DNA of 64,000 bases, taken from Pelagomonas calceolata. Lineage: Eukaryota; Sar; Pelagophyceae; Pelagomonadales; Pelagomonadaceae. Below, in pieces: positions 29,201-40,008 of the stretch. Location: positions 4,216,001 to 4,280,000 of the forward strand of contig CAKKNE010000005.1 of assembly GCA_918797485.1 (NCBI GenBank), written 5' to 3'. Made by a program: the position numbers and the translations under genes. Numbering within the stretch: the stretch's first letter is position 1; each line of letters opens with the position of its first letter. The notes beneath the pieces are model-generated. The model was not told the DNA's origin. It was given only the letters and a program-made list of their open reading frames with translations, and made no database searches.

Positions 29201-32200
29201 GAATTGGCGCGACGTGGCGTCCGAACCAGGAGCGCCGCTCGCAGAACTTCTCGTAGCGCGCGCGGACCTGCTCGCGGAACACGATGAGCAGCCCGCCGAA
29301 GAACAGGAAGAAAAAGAGCGCCGCGGCGCCCGCCCCTAATTGCCCGCTGAGCGTCACCGCGAGCACTACGGGAACGACCGTGACAAAAAGTAGCGCGGGC
29401 CGGCGCAGACAGAGCTCCAGACTCGCGAAGAACCAGCCGCCGCAGCACCAGAAGAGGCCCCACCGCGTCAGCTTCCCGTCCGCCGCCCAGTTCCGGATTT
29501 TCTGGAGCCGGGCGTAGCCCCAGCACGTCGGCTGCGATATGCAGCAGGCCCAGGCGACGCCCGCCGCCCAGAGACCCACGAGCGCCAGGATCGCCAGGAC
29601 CTGGCGCCAGGTCCACCACGTCGGGTCCGCGTCCCAGGCGATGGTCGCGTCGAAGCCGCAGACGTCCGGGATCGCCTCGCCGCCGCCCGCGTCGGGCCAC
29701 CGCTTCACCGCGTCCTTGAGCTTCTCGAAGAGGACCGGGTCGTGGCCGAGCTCGTCGCACGTCTTCCCGCAGGTCCCGAGGCAGCCGCTGTAGAACTCTC
29801 GCTCCGCGTCCTGCGCGCACGCGTCGGCCGCCGCCGCCGTCGGCCGCGCCTCGAGCCCGCTCCAGCGCCGCGGCGCGCGGGAAGAGGCCCAGAAGTGCGT
29901 CCACGGGTGCTCGACGTACGTCTCCGGTTGCTCATGTTCATGATGCTTTTCGTGATGCCGGTAGTACGGATCGCCCAGGGGTTCCACGCGGAAATCGGCG
30001 CCGTGCCACGGCGTCCGGTAGGGGGCCTCGCCGCTGATACTCGCAGATTCAGGAGCTCTGTCTGCGCAGCCGGCGCAAGTGTTTCTGCAGCCGGCGCAGC
30101 CGGCCTCGTCCCAGCGCTTCTTCTCCCGGAGCTGCGCGTGGAAGAAATCGCCGTCGGCGGTCACGACGCCGCAGGCCCGGATCCGCATCCGCTCGCCCTC
30201 CCACCGATTCTTCGCGGTGTGCGGCCAGGGCCGCCGACCCGGCAGGTCCGTACGCCACCACGACCGGTGGCAGGGGCTTCGGCCGTACCAGCCGAACCAG
30301 TAGTCCAGGAACGACCACCAGCGCCACTTGTGGGAGCGCACGTAGTACAGCGTCTGCGTGTCGGGGTCGCACCGCAGGTCGTCGCAGGCGTACGGCGCGC
30401 GCCGCGGCGAGAACCCGCAGGGCCGGTCGCGGACGTGCTCTATCCCCGCGGCGCGCCCGGTCCAGCCCGCGGTCCCCCCTTTTCCGTACAGCTCCTCGAT
30501 TTTGTGGGCCGGCACCGCGTCGTAGGCCGCGCCGAAGTACTTGAGGAGGACGTCGCACCGCCGCAGCCCGGTCTCGTGGAAGCAGACGGGGAGCGGCGCC
30601 ACGCAACCGGCCGGCGCCGTCGCGTTCGTGCAGCAGGCGCCGACGCCCGGCACGTAGTCCATGCCCGCGAGCCGGTGCCCGTCGGCGCAGTACCGCGCCG
30701 CGGCCGGCGGGCCGAAGGCGCGGAGCGCCACATCGGCTACATTGACGCCTTGGATGGGCGGTGCGACGCGCGAGCAGTCGTCGTTATAGTTCAGCCCAAG
30801 GTCGCCCGGGTCGCGGTCGACGACGTCCTCGAGGGCGGCGATCCGCGGCCCGCCGGGCTTGAACGAGCGGCAGGCGTCCGCGTTGCAGTCGCCGCGCCGC
30901 GTCGGCTTCGTGAACGGATCGGTTTTCCGTATCTCCCAATACTGGCCGCTCATGTCGTAGTGCGACCAGAAAGTAACTATTCTGGCGCGGCACTCGGTCT
31001 CGCGGAACCACTCGCCCTCGTCCCAGCCGTGGCGCGTCCCGTCGTCGACGATGTAGACCTTGCTCGTCGTGTTGGGGCAGTGGTCCGAAGAGTCGTCGCA
31101 GCAAAGGTAATGGAACTCGATGCCACCCGCTGCCCAGTGTGGGACAGGGAACTTCCCCTCGTTCGCGTGGGCCTCCCAGCACACCGCGCCCGCCCGGTCC
31201 ACTTCGGTGGCGGTCAACGCCTCCGCGTCGCCCTTGCAGCAGGTGAAGACGCAGGGCGCGTCCCCCGGCACGACCGTGTAGCCGTCCTCGCACACGGGGA
31301 CCTCGTTCGGCCCCGCGCAGCACTGGCCCCGGGGCGCTCGCGCGATCCCGTCCCAACAATTTTCGGATTGCATGGTCCAGGGCCGCTGCTCCGTGCATTC
31401 CGTGTGGTGGTCGCCGTGTTCGGTCCGTCGCGCCTTGCGCACCGAGCACGCGAGGTCGTCGACGCCGGGCCCGCAGGACCCGTCGTCGACGCCGCGGCGA
31501 ACGCGCGCGCACTCGCAGTCGGCGCTGAAGTCGCAGCAGTCGCCGCAGTCGTGGTACCCGACCGGGCACCACCCTTCGGGCTGGGACACGTTGTCGTGGT
31601 ACGCGAGGCTGCATATTTCCCAACCGCACACGAATGGGTAAGTACCATAGCGGCTGTCGTCGTTCCATCGTCCTGAGTCGGAGATCACGATGTAGGGCTC
31701 GTCGCCCCCCCCGTTGTTGGGCTCTCCGAATTCCCAGTTCTCGTAATCCCACGCCGTACCGTCCGACCAAGTCCACGTGCCCTCTTGGGCCGCATCGGAG
31801 CCCCCGATCCAGCATCCACCGTGACAAAGCGCCGCAACTGCCGCATTCTCGCTGGAGCTGTGGATTGACGCGAGGTCGTGATAGTGCGCGCGGCAGTACG
31901 CGCGCGCATCGTCAAAGCTCTTCGCTTGATCGACGTGCACGAAGGAGCCGCTGGTTGTAACACGTACGTTCTCCCCCTCGTGTATTGGTGCAAGCGTCGC
32001 CGTCGGCGTTGCTGTTGTCGGCGCCGGAGTCGGCGCGGGCGTCGCCGTCGGTGCTGCCGTTGTCGGCGCAGGAGTGGGCACGGGCTTGGCCCCGTTCCGC
32101 GAGCACAGGTACGACGACCGGCAGTTACGGCACCAGTAGTCAAAGAACTCAAAGCCCTCGTTTTCCGTCCAGCCGTGCGTGCCAAGCCAGCAGCCGGCTT

Positions 32201-34895
32201 CGTAGTCGCCGTTTGGCTCGCTGTAGCTCGACAACCGCATGAACCACGGATCCCCGGCAACGCTTTTCCAGCCGACGCCGCCGTACGTGGCCATAGCGTC
32301 GCTGTTCATCGCGTAGCCCTGGCACGAACCGCAGCCTCTCTCGTCGCGGTAAATGCCAACGAGTGGGTCATACCAGCCCGTCGCCTCGACGACGGCGAGC
32401 GCGTGCGCGTAGCTGCGCGGGACCCAGATGTCGAAGCCTGCCGGGCAGCTGTTCTCGTCCGTGTGGCGGCACGTATATTGGCCGTCCTCGACGAGCAGGA
32501 CGTCGTAGATCTCGCCGTCAGCCTCGACGCAGTAGCCCGTATGTCCTTCGTACTTAAATCTACCGGCCGAAGAGCAGTCCGACGGCCATGGCGCCGTCGG
32601 CGCGGAGGTAGGCGCTTCCGACCACGAGCAGATCTCCACAGAGTCCCAGGCGGCCTCGCAACCGTCGCAGTCCGCGCCGACGTAGGCATAGAGCGGTCCG
32701 GACGCGCCAATAGTGTCCGAGAGACTGAGGTCGCCACTGACTCCACTGACTTCCCCACAGCACTCGTACCTCTCCTCCTCGGGGCACCAATAATTCTGCC
32801 CGCCCGAGCGGGGCACGAAGCCCGCTACGCGACACCCGCGGGGCTCGTCCCAATGTTCCGACGCGCAACAGTCATCTCCGTAGTCGGTGCAGATGTCGTT
32901 TCGGCAGTCGATCGTCACCGTCTCCGCCTCGGTAGGGTCCCGAAACGTCACCGTCGACTCGTCGATCGTGATCTCGATGTCGTAGGTCTGCCGCGACGGA
33001 CTATAGGTGGACACGACGCCGGTCTGGCCGTAGATGGCCCGGTAATCGCAGTTCCACACGAACGTGACAAAGCCGGGGCGGTTGGACCACGGCGCGCCCG
33101 AATCAGTGCTTTGGGTGGAGACCTTTATGTAGTGGTCCGAACAATCGTCAGTCTTGTCGAGCGACCCGCTGATCATCAGCGGGGCCTCGATGATTGTATT
33201 CGCCGTGCGAATGTGCGCGCCATTGTTCGCGTTCTTGCAGACCAACACCCCGGCGCCGCTGAGCGCGCACTCGCCGTCGCCGCCGGCGGAAGACGTCCAC
33301 TGCGGGTCGAGGCTGGTCCCTTCGAAGTCGTCCGACACGCAGGTCGTGGTCGTCGGTGCAGCCGGCGGGGTCGGCCTGGGCGAGGGTGCGGGCGTGGGCC
33401 GCGGCTCCGCCAGTCGCGCCGTGCAACTACTATCGCAGGCGCAGTCCGCGTCGCGGTCGCAGCAATCGCCGCACTCGTAGTATCCTTCGGGGCACCGGGG
33501 CGTGCGCCATTCATGCGCGTAGGCGTCGCCACCGAGCCCGTCGCAGGAGCAGTCCGCGTCCTGGTCGCAGCAGTTGGCGCACGTGTAGTAGCCCGCGAGG
33601 CAGCCGTCGAAGTCCGTCGTTGGCTCGACGGCGCCCGGTTCCGTCGCGCAGCACTGGTACACCGCGTCCGGGTCCTCGCACGCCCCGTCGCGCGACACGC
33701 CGCCCGACCGGACGGCGTAGCCCGCGAGGCTGCACCCCGGCCGCTCGGGGAACGGCGCGCAGCAGTCCCACCCGTAGTCGGTGCAGATGTCGCTCCGGCA
33801 CGTCTCGTTCGCCGCCGGGCGGTTTCCGGCGGCGTCCGGGCACCCGAACTTGTACAATTGCCAGTCGTCCAGCGCCGCGATTCTCGCGGCGCAATGATCC
33901 GTGACGCAGCGACACGTGATGTCGGGACTCCAGTAGAAGTACTCGCCGTCGCACCCGGTCCCGGCGAGTGCGCGCACGGCGGCGGCGCACTCCTTGAGGC
34001 CCATGCGGGACCGCGCGCCGTCGTAATAGGACCAGGGATGGTCGATGATCTCGTACGCGCCCTCGCTGATTTGTCCGAGGCGGGCGGTGCGCGCGCAGGC
34101 GCGGTCGAAGACCGGGCCGACGTAGCTGGGCGACGAACAGTTCCCGCTGCCCGCGCACGTGATTATGACTCCCTGCGTGTCGTAGAGGTTCGAGGCCGGG
34201 AGGGCCTCGGGGGCGTGGCGCGCGTCGCACGTGAGGTAGCCCAGGGTCCCGTCGTGGCTATAGACCTCCGGCTCGAGGCGGCCGAGCGGCTCGAACACGC
34301 CGCTGCAATGTTCGTCCTTCGCGCACCTCTCCAGCAAAAACGGGACGAAGTCGTCCATGTACGGATCGTTTGCCGCGAGGGGCGTGCAGCGACGGTCAAA
34401 GGTGTAGGCGTACGGCCAGCGACAAGGAAGCGACAGCTGCCGGCTGCACTTCGAGTTGTCGCACACCGTCGGTGGCTCGGGCAGCTGCGGGATCCACGGC
34501 GCGTAGTCGCCGCAGCAGTACAAGAAGGAGTGGCCGCAGCTCGCCGCATCTGGGTACCGCACCGGATCATGATGGGTGTGGCAGGGATGCGGGTCGGGCG
34601 CGTGCTGGACGCTGTGCAGACTGCAGAGTGGTCCGTTCGCCCATTTCCCGTACTGAAGCCACTCGTCGCTGCCGTCCGACACGGGCACCCACGTGTCCGA
34701 GCTGTAAACGCCGCCATCGAACGGCGCACCGGTCGGACAGAGCTCTTCGGACGAGCAGAGGCCCTGGCCGCGGGACTCGCACTCCTCGCGCGCGGCGTTC
34801 CACGACACGGATGGCCGTTCACCGGCGGGGCTCGGTCGAGCGGCACTACTGACGAGCGCCGCGGCGACGACGACGCGACCGAGCCGCATCGTCAC
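26290..34895 (-). CDS. ABCA-type transporter, first half, with giant Cys-rich C-type-lectin ectodomain
   Basis: A single exon of about 2869 codons. A signal peptide (MTMRLGRVVVAAALVSSA) leads into a secreted-type region of roughly 1700 residues. It is rich in Cys, Trp and Tyr and has repeated short modules (CPEGYYECGDCCDRDADC, CLAGYYTCANCCDQDADC; SDICTDYGWDCCA, NDICTDYGDDCCA). Near its middle is a textbook C-type lectin domain: FDDARAYCRAHYHDLASIHS, CWIGGSD, GTWTWSDGT, WEFGEPNNGGG and the closing Cys. Membrane helices follow (TWRQVLAILALVGLWAAGVA; ALLFVTVVPVVLAVTL). Then come a linker with a VPEGVQRGQLF motif, the ABCA membrane domain from KAWIIKKRTTAALAKQ, and NBD1 with GHNGAGKTTT, LSGGQKRK, LVVLDEPTAGMD and TTHHMEEAEAL. 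Predicted lipid or sterol translocator with an external carbohydrate-binding part. Confidence 0.88.
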
Positions 34896-35074
34896 CGGCG
34901 CTGCTCACTCCGCTTGTGCTTGGTTGGCACGCTGCCCCCGTCCTACGAGTCGCAGTGCGCTTGATGGTCCTTGCTCCGCTTGCATGGGCACGGCACGCTG
35001 CTCACCAATCGCACTGCCTGCCAGTTGGCACGGCCGGCTGCCCCGTAATACAAAAAGCAGCGCTCTGAATAATA

Positions 35075-35099
35075 GCTAGCGGCCTTGTAAGACACTAGC
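35075..35099 (-). promoter_or_regulatory. CTAG-palindrome promoter motif, copy 5
   Basis: Reading towards the ABCA gene: GCTAG-TGTCTTACA-AGGCCG-CTAGC. 180 bp before 34895 and 190 bp before the divergent ATG at 35289. A TATA-like TATAAG at 35149 lies on the helicase side. Confidence 0.65.
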
Positions 35100-35288
35100 A
35101 GTAAATGCAACAAGCGGCGCGCCTCATTTGAAGCCGAACCTGTGCACATATAAGCGCACGTGCGCGAGGGGGGTCCAATTTATCGCAAACACTGCGGCTG
35201 CGCCCTGTGTGTTGCGGCGGTGTGCCCAATAGCAGCCAGGCGCCGCCCCCCCCCGATCGACAGCAGCTGCGAGCCACACGCCGCATTG

Positions 35289-38200
35289 ATGATGGACAGC
35301 AGCCACGAGCTCCCCGGCGCCGCCCCATTGCTCGACGCCCTCGGAGCAGAGACCGCGGCACCGCTGCTCGCGCTCGCCGCGGCCACGGAACGCGTCGGCG
35401 AGGTGAGGCTCCCAGCGACGCTCAGCGCGCAGCAGCGCCACGCCGTCCACGTCTTCTGCGAGGGCGTCGGCCTGCAGTCGACGAGCGCGGGCGCCGGCGA
35501 CGACCGCCAGGTGAGTTGCCGCGACGTCGCGTTCGACGGCGCCGCGTGGGCCCGGAGCACGCTGCGGGCCCTCGAGGCCGAGCGGGACGCCGAGGCGTCC
35601 GAGCTCGACGTCGCGCTCCAGACCCTGACGGCGAACGAGTGCGCGGCGCGCGGCATCACGGTGCTCGGTTTGCGGGCGGCCGACGTCGACGTGGGCGGCC
35701 CCGGCGGCCGCACGCGCCTCCGCCTCGCGCACGCGAACGGCCTCATGCTCCCGGCGCACCGCCTCGGCGTCCGGTCCGAGGTGACCGTGCGGGGCAAGCA
35801 CGGCGCGCGCGTCGAGGGCGTCGTCTCGCGCGTGACGCAGGATATGATTGACGTGCTGACCGACGCCGACGACGAGGCCGTGGCCGCGGTGGGCGTCAAG
35901 GGGCTGCGCGTCGACGCGCGGCCGAACGCCGCCACGCTCGGGTGCCTCCGGCGCGCGTGCGCGGCCGTCGCCACGCTCACGGCGGAGAACGAGCTCTGCG
36001 CGCAGCTGCTGGGCCGCGCGCCGCCCGCAACACGATTAGGTGACGAGCCGCGCTGGCTCAACGCCGCCCTGGACGCCTCGCAGCGCGACGCTGTCCGAAG
36101 GGCGCTCGCGGCGCCGCCGCTCTTGCTAATCCACGGGCCGCCGGGCACGGGCAAGACGACGACGCTCGTCGAGATCGTCTGCCAGGCCGCTTCCCTAGGC
36201 CAGCGCGTGCTCTGCTGCGGCGCGTCGAACCAGAGCGTGGACAACCTGCTCGAGCGCGTCGCGGACGTCGTCGAGTCGAAAGCCTGGCGCAAGCGGCAGG
36301 GGCGGAAATCTAGACCGGTCCAACTGTTGCGGCTGGGCCACCCCGCGCGCCTGTCTCCAATCGTATTGCGCCACGCCGTCGAGCGGCGGTTGCGGGACGC
36401 GGACGGCGCCGACGTCGTCGAGGACGCGCGGAACGAGGCGCGGGACCTCGCGCGGCGCGCGGCCACGGACAAGGCGGCGCGGCGCGACGTGCGCGCCGTC
36501 AGGGCCGAGGTGCGCCGCCGCGAGGGCGAGCTGTTGACGCGGTTGGTGGGGGCGACGCGCGTCGTCTTCGCGACGAACGCGGGCGCGGCGCGGCGGGAGA
36601 TTTGTGAAGAGCGCTTCGATCTGGTCGTCGTGGACGAGGCGGCCCAGGCCCTGGAGGCGTCGTGCTGGATCCCTTTACTGAAGGGCGACCGGGCGATCCT
36701 GGCCGGCGACCACAAGCAACTGCCGCCCACCGTGAAGTGCGACGGTATCGAGGCGGAATTACTCGGGAGGACGTTGTTCGAGCGGCTGATGGAGGACAAG
36801 CGGCCCGGCTGTAAAGAGAGGCGGAGCGTCCTGCTCACGACGCAGTACCGCATGCACGGTGATATATGTGAGTGGGCCTCGGCGGCGTCCTACGGCGGGT
36901 TGCTGGAGGCGGCGCCGGTCTGCGTGAGGCGCGACCTGTACGAGGACTACCTCGCGAATGACGAGGATCGTCTGGCGGTGATGGTCCACGTGGACACGTG
37001 CGGGCTAGGCCTGGACGACGACTCGAGCGGGACGGAGGAGCACGGCGCGCACTCGGTAGGGAACGAAGGCGAGGCGCGCGTCGTCGTGAAGCACGTCGAA
37101 TTGCTGCTGAAGCGAGGCATGGCGCCCGGTCACATTTGTGTGGTTGCGCCGTACCACGCGCAAGTTACTTTGTTAAGAACCATGCTCCCGGCCGACGTCG
37201 ACTGCAAGACCGTGGACGGGTATCAAGGAGGGGAGCGCGACGCCGTCGTGCTGTCGCTGACGCGGTCGAACCCGCATCGAGTCGTGGGCTTCCTCGCGGA
37301 CGAGCGGCGCCTGAACGTGGCCGTGACGCGCGCGCGGCGCCACGTCTGCGTCGTCGGCGACTCGGATACCGTGCGCGCGTCGCCGTTCATCGCCGCGCTG
37401 CTCGACCACGTCGCGAACGTCGGCGACTACGTCTCGGCGGCGGAGTACCTGCCCGCGGCGGCGACCGTCGTCGCGGCGCCTGTGGCCGCTCCAATCGAGG
37501 CGGCGCCCGAGCCCACGCCTGCAGCGCCGCCGGCTGCGCCCGAGCCGCCCACGCCTGAAGCGGCGGCGCCCGCTGTGGAGGATGAGGCGCCCGCCGAGAG
37601 TCCTCCGGCCACCGCGGCGGCGCCGCTGCCGCCGGCGTCGGGCGAGCTGCGCGTCGCGTTTGCCGGCGCCACGGTCTTCGTGCCCTTCGCGCCGGCCTGG
37701 ACCGTCGGCGAGCTCAAGGTTGCCATCGAAGAGGCGACGGGCGTCGAGATTCCGCGCCAGAAGCTCGTCGGCGCGGGAAAATTCGTGGACGACTCGATGG
37801 CCCTCGCCGCCGCGGCGCCGCGGCTCGCCAGTGGCGCCAAGCTCATTCTGATGGCTATTCCGCGGCCCGAGGACGCCGTCGCGCCGCCACCGCCGCCAAA
37901 AGGCAAGAACGCGCAAAAGAAGGCGCGGCGCAAGGCGCGCGCGGCCGCTGCCGCCGCGCCCGTCGCGGCGCCTGCACCCGCGGCGCCGAAAACGTTCGGG
38001 AGCGGGGCCAGCGGCGAAGCGGCCCGGCAGCTGGCGGGTGCGAACGCGCTGCTCCAGAAGCTCGCGCAGGACCGCGCGGCGCGGGCGGCGGCGCGGCCCG
38101 CCCCGGCGCCGAAGCTGGCGCCGCGGCCCCCTGCGAAGAAGAAGAAAGCGCCGAAGACGAAGCCTCCACCGGCCGACGACGACCTGGGTCTGGACGACGA

Positions 38201-38411
38201 CGCGCTGCTCGACGCGGCGATCAAGGCCAACGCCAAAGAGAAAAAACGTGAGCCCGAGTACAAACGCTGGATAGACGCTGACGGAAACATCAAGGGGAAC
38301 ACGCTCCACTCGAGACAGGCGGAACGGGACCGGGCGGCGCTCCTCGCCAAGCTTGAGAAAAAGAAGGCAGGGGCCGCTCGCGAGAAGAAAAAGCAGCCCA
38401 CAAAAAAGTAA
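35289..38411 (+). CDS. SF1 RNA/DNA helicase (SMUBP-2/IGHMBP2-like) with a ubiquitin-like domain
   Basis: From the first true ATG the protein has 1040 residues. The N-terminal beta-barrel region (about 60-240) resembles the Upf1/IGHMBP2 accessory domain. Helicase motifs: GPPGTGKTTT (I), GASNQSVDNLLER (Ia), VVVDEAAQALE (II), AGDHKQLPP (III), TTQYRMH (IV), VDGYQGGERDAVVLSL (V) and NVAVTRARRHVCVVGD (VI). A Pro/Ala linker follows. Then about 80 residues fit a ubiquitin fold (ELRVAFAGATVFVPF ... VGELKVAIEEATGVEI ... QKLVGAGKFVDD ... GAKLILM). The tail is Lys/Ala-rich with a conserved-looking EYKRWIDADGNIKGN. IGHMBP2 unwinds 5'-3' and associates with ribosomes and tRNA. The UBL domain is not usual for that family. 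Confidence 0.88.
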   Translation: MMDSSHELPGAAPLLDALGAETAAPLLALAAATERVGEVRLPATLSAQQRHAVHVFCEGVGLQSTSAGAGDDRQVSCRDVAFDGAAWARSTLRALEAERDAEASELDVALQTLTANECAARGITVLGLRAADVDVGGPGGRTRLRLAHANGLMLPAHRLGVRSEVTVRGKHGARVEGVVSRVTQDMIDVLTDADDEAVAAVGVKGLRVDARPNAATLGCLRRACAAVATLTAENELCAQLLGRAPPATRLGDEPRWLNAALDASQRDAVRRALAAPPLLLIHGPPGTGKTTTLVEIVCQAASLGQRVLCCGASNQSVDNLLERVADVVESKAWRKRQGRKSRPVQLLRLGHPARLSPIVLRHAVERRLRDADGADVVEDARNEARDLARRAATDKAARRDVRAVRAEVRRREGELLTRLVGATRVVFATNAGAARREICEERFDLVVVDEAAQALEASCWIPLLKGDRAILAGDHKQLPPTVKCDGIEAELLGRTLFERLMEDKRPGCKERRSVLLTTQYRMHGDICEWASAASYGGLLEAAPVCVRRDLYEDYLANDEDRLAVMVHVDTCGLGLDDDSSGTEEHGAHSVGNEGEARVVVKHVELLLKRGMAPGHICVVAPYHAQVTLLRTMLPADVDCKTVDGYQGGERDAVVLSLTRSNPHRVVGFLADERRLNVAVTRARRHVCVVGDSDTVRASPFIAALLDHVANVGDYVSAAEYLPAAATVVAAPVAAPIEAAPEPTPAAPPAAPEPPTPEAAAPAVEDEAPAESPPATAAAPLPPASGELRVAFAGATVFVPFAPAWTVGELKVAIEEATGVEIPRQKLVGAGKFVDDSMALAAAAPRLASGAKLILMAIPRPEDAVAPPPPPKGKNAQKKARRKARAAAAAAPVAAPAPAAPKTFGSGASGEAARQLAGANALLQKLAQDRAARAAARPAPAPKLAPRPPAKKKKAPKTKPPPADDDLGLDDDALLDAAIKANAKEKKREPEYKRWIDADGNIKGNTLHSRQAERDRAALLAKLEKKKAGAAREKKKQPTKK

Positions 38412-38474
38412 GTATGACTGTATGTTGTTGTGGTACTTCAAGTTACAGGATATACAGGACATAGGGGAAAAAGA

Positions 38475-39704
38475 CTAGAGGAGGGGCTTCTCCAAACCGT
38501 CCGGCACGGCGCGGACGACGCCGACGGCCAGCGCCGACGGGTGCGCCACGAGGCCGTCGAGGAGCATGAACCCAATAATCGCCAGCGCGTTCGCCCACTC
38601 GAGCACGGCCAGCGTGTCTAATAAGGAAGGCGGCACATGCATAATGTGGCGCATATGGATCGGTGCGCAGAGCCAGCATACAATCGCGCACGTAACTCGC
38701 GCCCGCGATGAGGCGTCGTCGAGCACCGCGCAGACCGTCCAAATGTCATACCCATAAAAGAAGACGAGGGCCCCCGTTATGTGCAAAGGAAAGTTCTCGG
38801 ACTCGTCGCAGCAGCCCACGATGGATAAACCAACCAACGATACAATGGCCACGACCAGACCCATCTTTCTAAGTTTTGATGTTGTATCAGCGAACATGGC
38901 CACATGCGCGACCCAGCCGGCATGGCAGCCCTGCATCACGGCCCAGCGCGAGAGCCAGTTGCCCGGGATCTGCGTCCACATGTCGCTGATGAACCAGAAG
39001 CGGCGGTGGTTTCGTGGGATGTAGCCCGCGTGCAGACCCATCACGCAACTCACAAGTAAGGTGGATACGTATATGACGCCGCAAAGCTTCAGTAAAGAGT
39101 CGCTCGTGATACTCCAGATTGTGTTCTGCAGTCGCCCGAAGCCCCACCTCAGATCACGATCGACGCGCCGCGCCGACCACACTAACACGAGCAAGATATT
39201 GGTCCACTCCAGGCAAGCGACCCACCAGAGCCGCGTGTGGTACGTAGTCCTTGTAGTGGTGCATATGGTCGCCAACAAAGCCAGCACCAAGTCCTGCTCG
39301 TAGGAAACGAGCATGACAAGATCATATAAAACGAACCACGTGATGGCGAAGAACGAGTGCACGTATAAATTACCTTTGCATTGGCGATTCGGGCTGTCGC
39401 AGATCGACCCCACGACCGACAGGCACAAGATAGCTGCCAGACTCACCCTCAGACACAACTTTTGTTTCGTCGAGCCGCGGCCCGCCGCCGCCTCCGGGTA
39501 TATAAATACTTGTAATAACGCGAGGCAGCCCGTCGCCAGCCCGACGAGCCACCTGCTAAAGTACGTGCCCGGCGCCGTGTCCCACGTGTTGCTGATCGTC
39601 GGCAGGAAGGGGTCCCTGCCCTCGGCGAGCCAGATGGCGTAGCCGCCGCCGATGGCGGACAGGCAGATCACGGTGGGAACGGCCGTGTACTGGAGGGCAC
39701 TCAT
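38475..39704 (-). CDS. FRAG1/DRAM/SFK1-like membrane protein, internally duplicated
   Basis: From ATG 39704 (MSALQYTAVP) 409 residues; in-frame ATGs exist up to 39827, but that extension is Thr/Pro/Ser-rich. About eleven to twelve hydrophobic helices. Each half begins with the family's hallmark luminal segment: FLPTISNTWDTAPGTYFSRW and, 200 residues later, FWFISDMWTQIPGNWLSRWA (compare P.IS..G...P....F...). Each half then has further TM helices with CDSPNRQCKGNLYVHSFFA and CDESENFPLHITGALVFFY, so the protein is a tandem repeat of one six-helix unit. Relatives act in GPI-anchor remodelling (PGAP2/FRAG1), lysosomal autophagy (DRAM) or plasma-membrane lipid homeostasis (Sfk1). Its stop faces the helicase stop 60 bp away. 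Confidence 0.7.
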   Translation of the reverse strand: MSALQYTAVPTVICLSAIGGGYAIWLAEGRDPFLPTISNTWDTAPGTYFSRWLVGLATGCLALLQVFIYPEAAAGRGSTKQKLCLRVSLAAILCLSVVGSICDSPNRQCKGNLYVHSFFAITWFVLYDLVMLVSYEQDLVLALLATICTTTRTTYHTRLWWVACLEWTNILLVLVWSARRVDRDLRWGFGRLQNTIWSITSDSLLKLCGVIYVSTLLVSCVMGLHAGYIPRNHRRFWFISDMWTQIPGNWLSRWAVMQGCHAGWVAHVAMFADTTSKLRKMGLVVAIVSLVGLSIVGCCDESENFPLHITGALVFFYGYDIWTVCAVLDDASSRARVTCAIVCWLCAPIHMRHIMHVPPSLLDTLAVLEWANALAIIGFMLLDGLVAHPSALAVGVVRAVPDGLEKPLL

Positions 39705-40008
39705 TGTCATTGGCGTCGGTGGCGTCGATTCGCACGGCGTTGGCGGTCTGGTCATCATGCTCTTGGTGTGTGCGTCGATTCGCGTTCCGTGAGCGCTTGG
39801 AGCTGGAGATGAGGTCGACAGCTTCACTATTCAGAGTTCTTAACGCACGAGCAGCGTCTCCGTGCGCCGCAGCGGTCGATCACCCGGCCGGTGGCACAAG
39901 ATTATGAGCTAGATCCAGAGACGCTCTAGGAAAATTTAATGTACTCGTCCGCCCACTAGTCCTAGCACCGTAACAATAGGACTGTACTCGTCCTCACACA
40001 AATACAAC

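Noticed and set aside
31878-34964. 1028-codon plus-strand ORF, and another of 644 codons at 29742-31676
   Set aside because: Both are exact antisense shadows of the ABCA/lectin exon. They are Arg/Val/Ala-rich with no domain, while the minus frame has lectin, membrane and NBD motifs.
35180-36853. 557-codon minus-strand ORF
   Set aside because: Antisense to the helicase exon; Ser/Arg-rich, no motifs.
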